Assembly (NCBI GenBank): GCA_003250275.1
Contig: QKGW01000050.1
Span: 1-5,065, forward strand
Length of the DNA stretch: 5,065 nucleotides
Direction: 5' to 3'
DNA from: Alphaproteobacteria bacterium
GTDB lineage: Bacteria; Pseudomonadota; Alphaproteobacteria; Rhodospirillales; Rhodospirillaceae
Within the stretch, counting starts at the first letter, position 1, and each line of letters begins with the position of its first letter. The position numbers and the translations under genes are program-made. Positions 4,448 to 5,065 of the stretch are shown piece after piece. The notes under the pieces are model-generated. The model did not search any database, had not been told where the DNA came from, and saw only the letters and a list, made by a program, of their open reading frames with translations.

Positions 4448-5065
4448 TCAGATCTCTCCCCGCGCGATCTCGCGCGCAAAGTAGGTGATGATGAGATCGG
4501 CGCCGGCGCGCTTGATCGCACCGAGGGTTTCGCGCACCGCGGCCTTCTCGTCGATCGCGCCCGCCTGGGCAGCGAACTTGATCATCGCATATTCGCCGCT
4601 GACCTGATAGGCGGCGAGCGGCAGATGGGTCTGGCGGCGCAGTCCGGCGAGCACGTCGAGGTAGGCGAGCGCGGGCTTGACCATCAGGATGTCGGCGCCC
4701 TCGATCTCGTCGAGGACCGATTCGCGCAGCGCCTCGCGGCCGTTCATCGGATCCATCTGGTAGGTCTTGCGGTCGCCCTTGAGCTCGGTGCCCGCGGCGG
4801 CGCGGAACGGCCCGTAGAGGCTGGAGGCGAACTTCGAGGAATACGCCATGATCGGCGCCTCTCCGTAGCCCGCTTCGTCGAGCGCGGCGCGCATCGCGGC
4901 GATCTGGCCGTCCATCATCGCCGAGGGAGCGACCATGTCGGCGCCCGCCTCCACCGCCACCACCGCCTGGCGGCCGAGGTTGGCGATCGTCGCGTCGTTG
5001 TCGACGTAGCCGTCCTTCACCACGCCGCAGTGGCCGTGGTCGGTGTATTCGCAGAAGCAGTTGTC
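4448..5065 (-). CDS. hemB: Delta-aminolevulinic acid dehydratase (porphobilinogen synthase), C-terminal part
   Basis: The visible 205 residues are the C-terminal portion of HemB, whose N-terminus lies beyond the right edge. About 125 residues are missing, judging from the usual length near 330. HemB condenses two 5-aminolevulinate molecules into porphobilinogen in heme, chlorophyll and cobalamin synthesis. The frame continues to base 5065 and begins with DNCFCEYTDHGHCG, whose three cysteines (fragment positions 3, 5 and 13) form the catalytic zinc site of the cysteine-type enzymes. Both active-site lysines are present: K78 in MAYSSKFASSLYGPFR and K130 in ILMVKPALAYLDVL, the latter forming the Schiff base. 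The family segments YQMDPMNGREALRE and AYQVSGEYAMIK follow the expected order. The gene ends with TGA 2 bp before the lumazine synthase start, so the two are probably cotranscribed. Confidence 0.97.
   Translation of the reverse strand, partial: DNCFCEYTDHGHCGVVKDGYVDNDATIANLGRQAVVAVEAGADMVAPSAMMDGQIAAMRAALDEAGYGEAPIMAYSSKFASSLYGPFRAAAGTELKGDRKTYQMDPMNGREALRESVLDEIEGADILMVKPALAYLDVLAGLRRQTHLPLAAYQVSGEYAMIKFAAQAGAIDEKAAVRETLGAIKRAGADLIITYFAREIARGEI

Noticed and set aside
3942..4484. 180-residue plus-strand frame antisense to the lumazine synthase gene
   Set aside because: It is His/Arg/Ala-rich with no domain, and the minus-strand gene has a ribosome-binding site and catalytic motifs.
1..5065. 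CRISPR array, tRNA, insertion sequence or defence genes beyond the restriction-modification system
   Set aside because: No regularly spaced repeats, tRNA-like cloverleaf, transposase frame or terminal repeats were seen. The remaining genes are ordinary metabolism and translation genes.

Overview
The window is GC-rich with strongly G/C-ending codons. It carries a bacterial archaeal-type class I lysyl-tRNA synthetase and a cysteine-type HemB. Together these suggest an alphaproteobacterium, possibly near the Rhodospirillales, but this is inferred from gene types and not from a phylogeny.

Layout. Bases 3-140 (+) are the end of an unrecognised gene, closed by a perfect 44-bp palindrome at 178-221 that should act as a terminator. 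Bases 245-2203 hold a complete, compact type II restriction-modification system under controller-protein control. The C gene (295-534, +) overlaps the gene for an HNH-type restriction endonuclease (527-1270, +). A D12-class (Dam-like) adenine methyltransferase (1259-2164, -) converges on it, and the two stop-codon ends overlap by 12 bp. Bases 2270-5065 are housekeeping genes on the minus strand, in transcription order hemB (partial), a lumazine synthase of the archaeal-like short form, and the class I lysyl-tRNA synthetase.

How the genes work together. Upstream of the C gene lie two C-boxes separated by TGTA (245-270), overlapping a good sigma-70-like promoter whose predicted start lies only a few bases before the ATG. 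A third, single C-box (2178-2188) sits inside the predicted methyltransferase promoter. The proposed circuit is that C activates and then limits its own C-R operon while repressing the methyltransferase. This matches the Esp1396I-type logic, including the convergent C-R/M gene order and near-leaderless transcripts. The operator reading rests on pattern matching to remembered C-box consensus and has not been tested. The recognition sequence of the endonuclease and methyltransferase pair cannot be read from the sequence.

The three minus-strand genes serve tetrapyrrole synthesis, flavin synthesis and translation. hemB and the lumazine synthase gene are 2 bp apart and look translationally coupled. 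No tRNA, rRNA, CRISPR array or transposon was seen, and there is no gene-free stretch longer than 300 bases.
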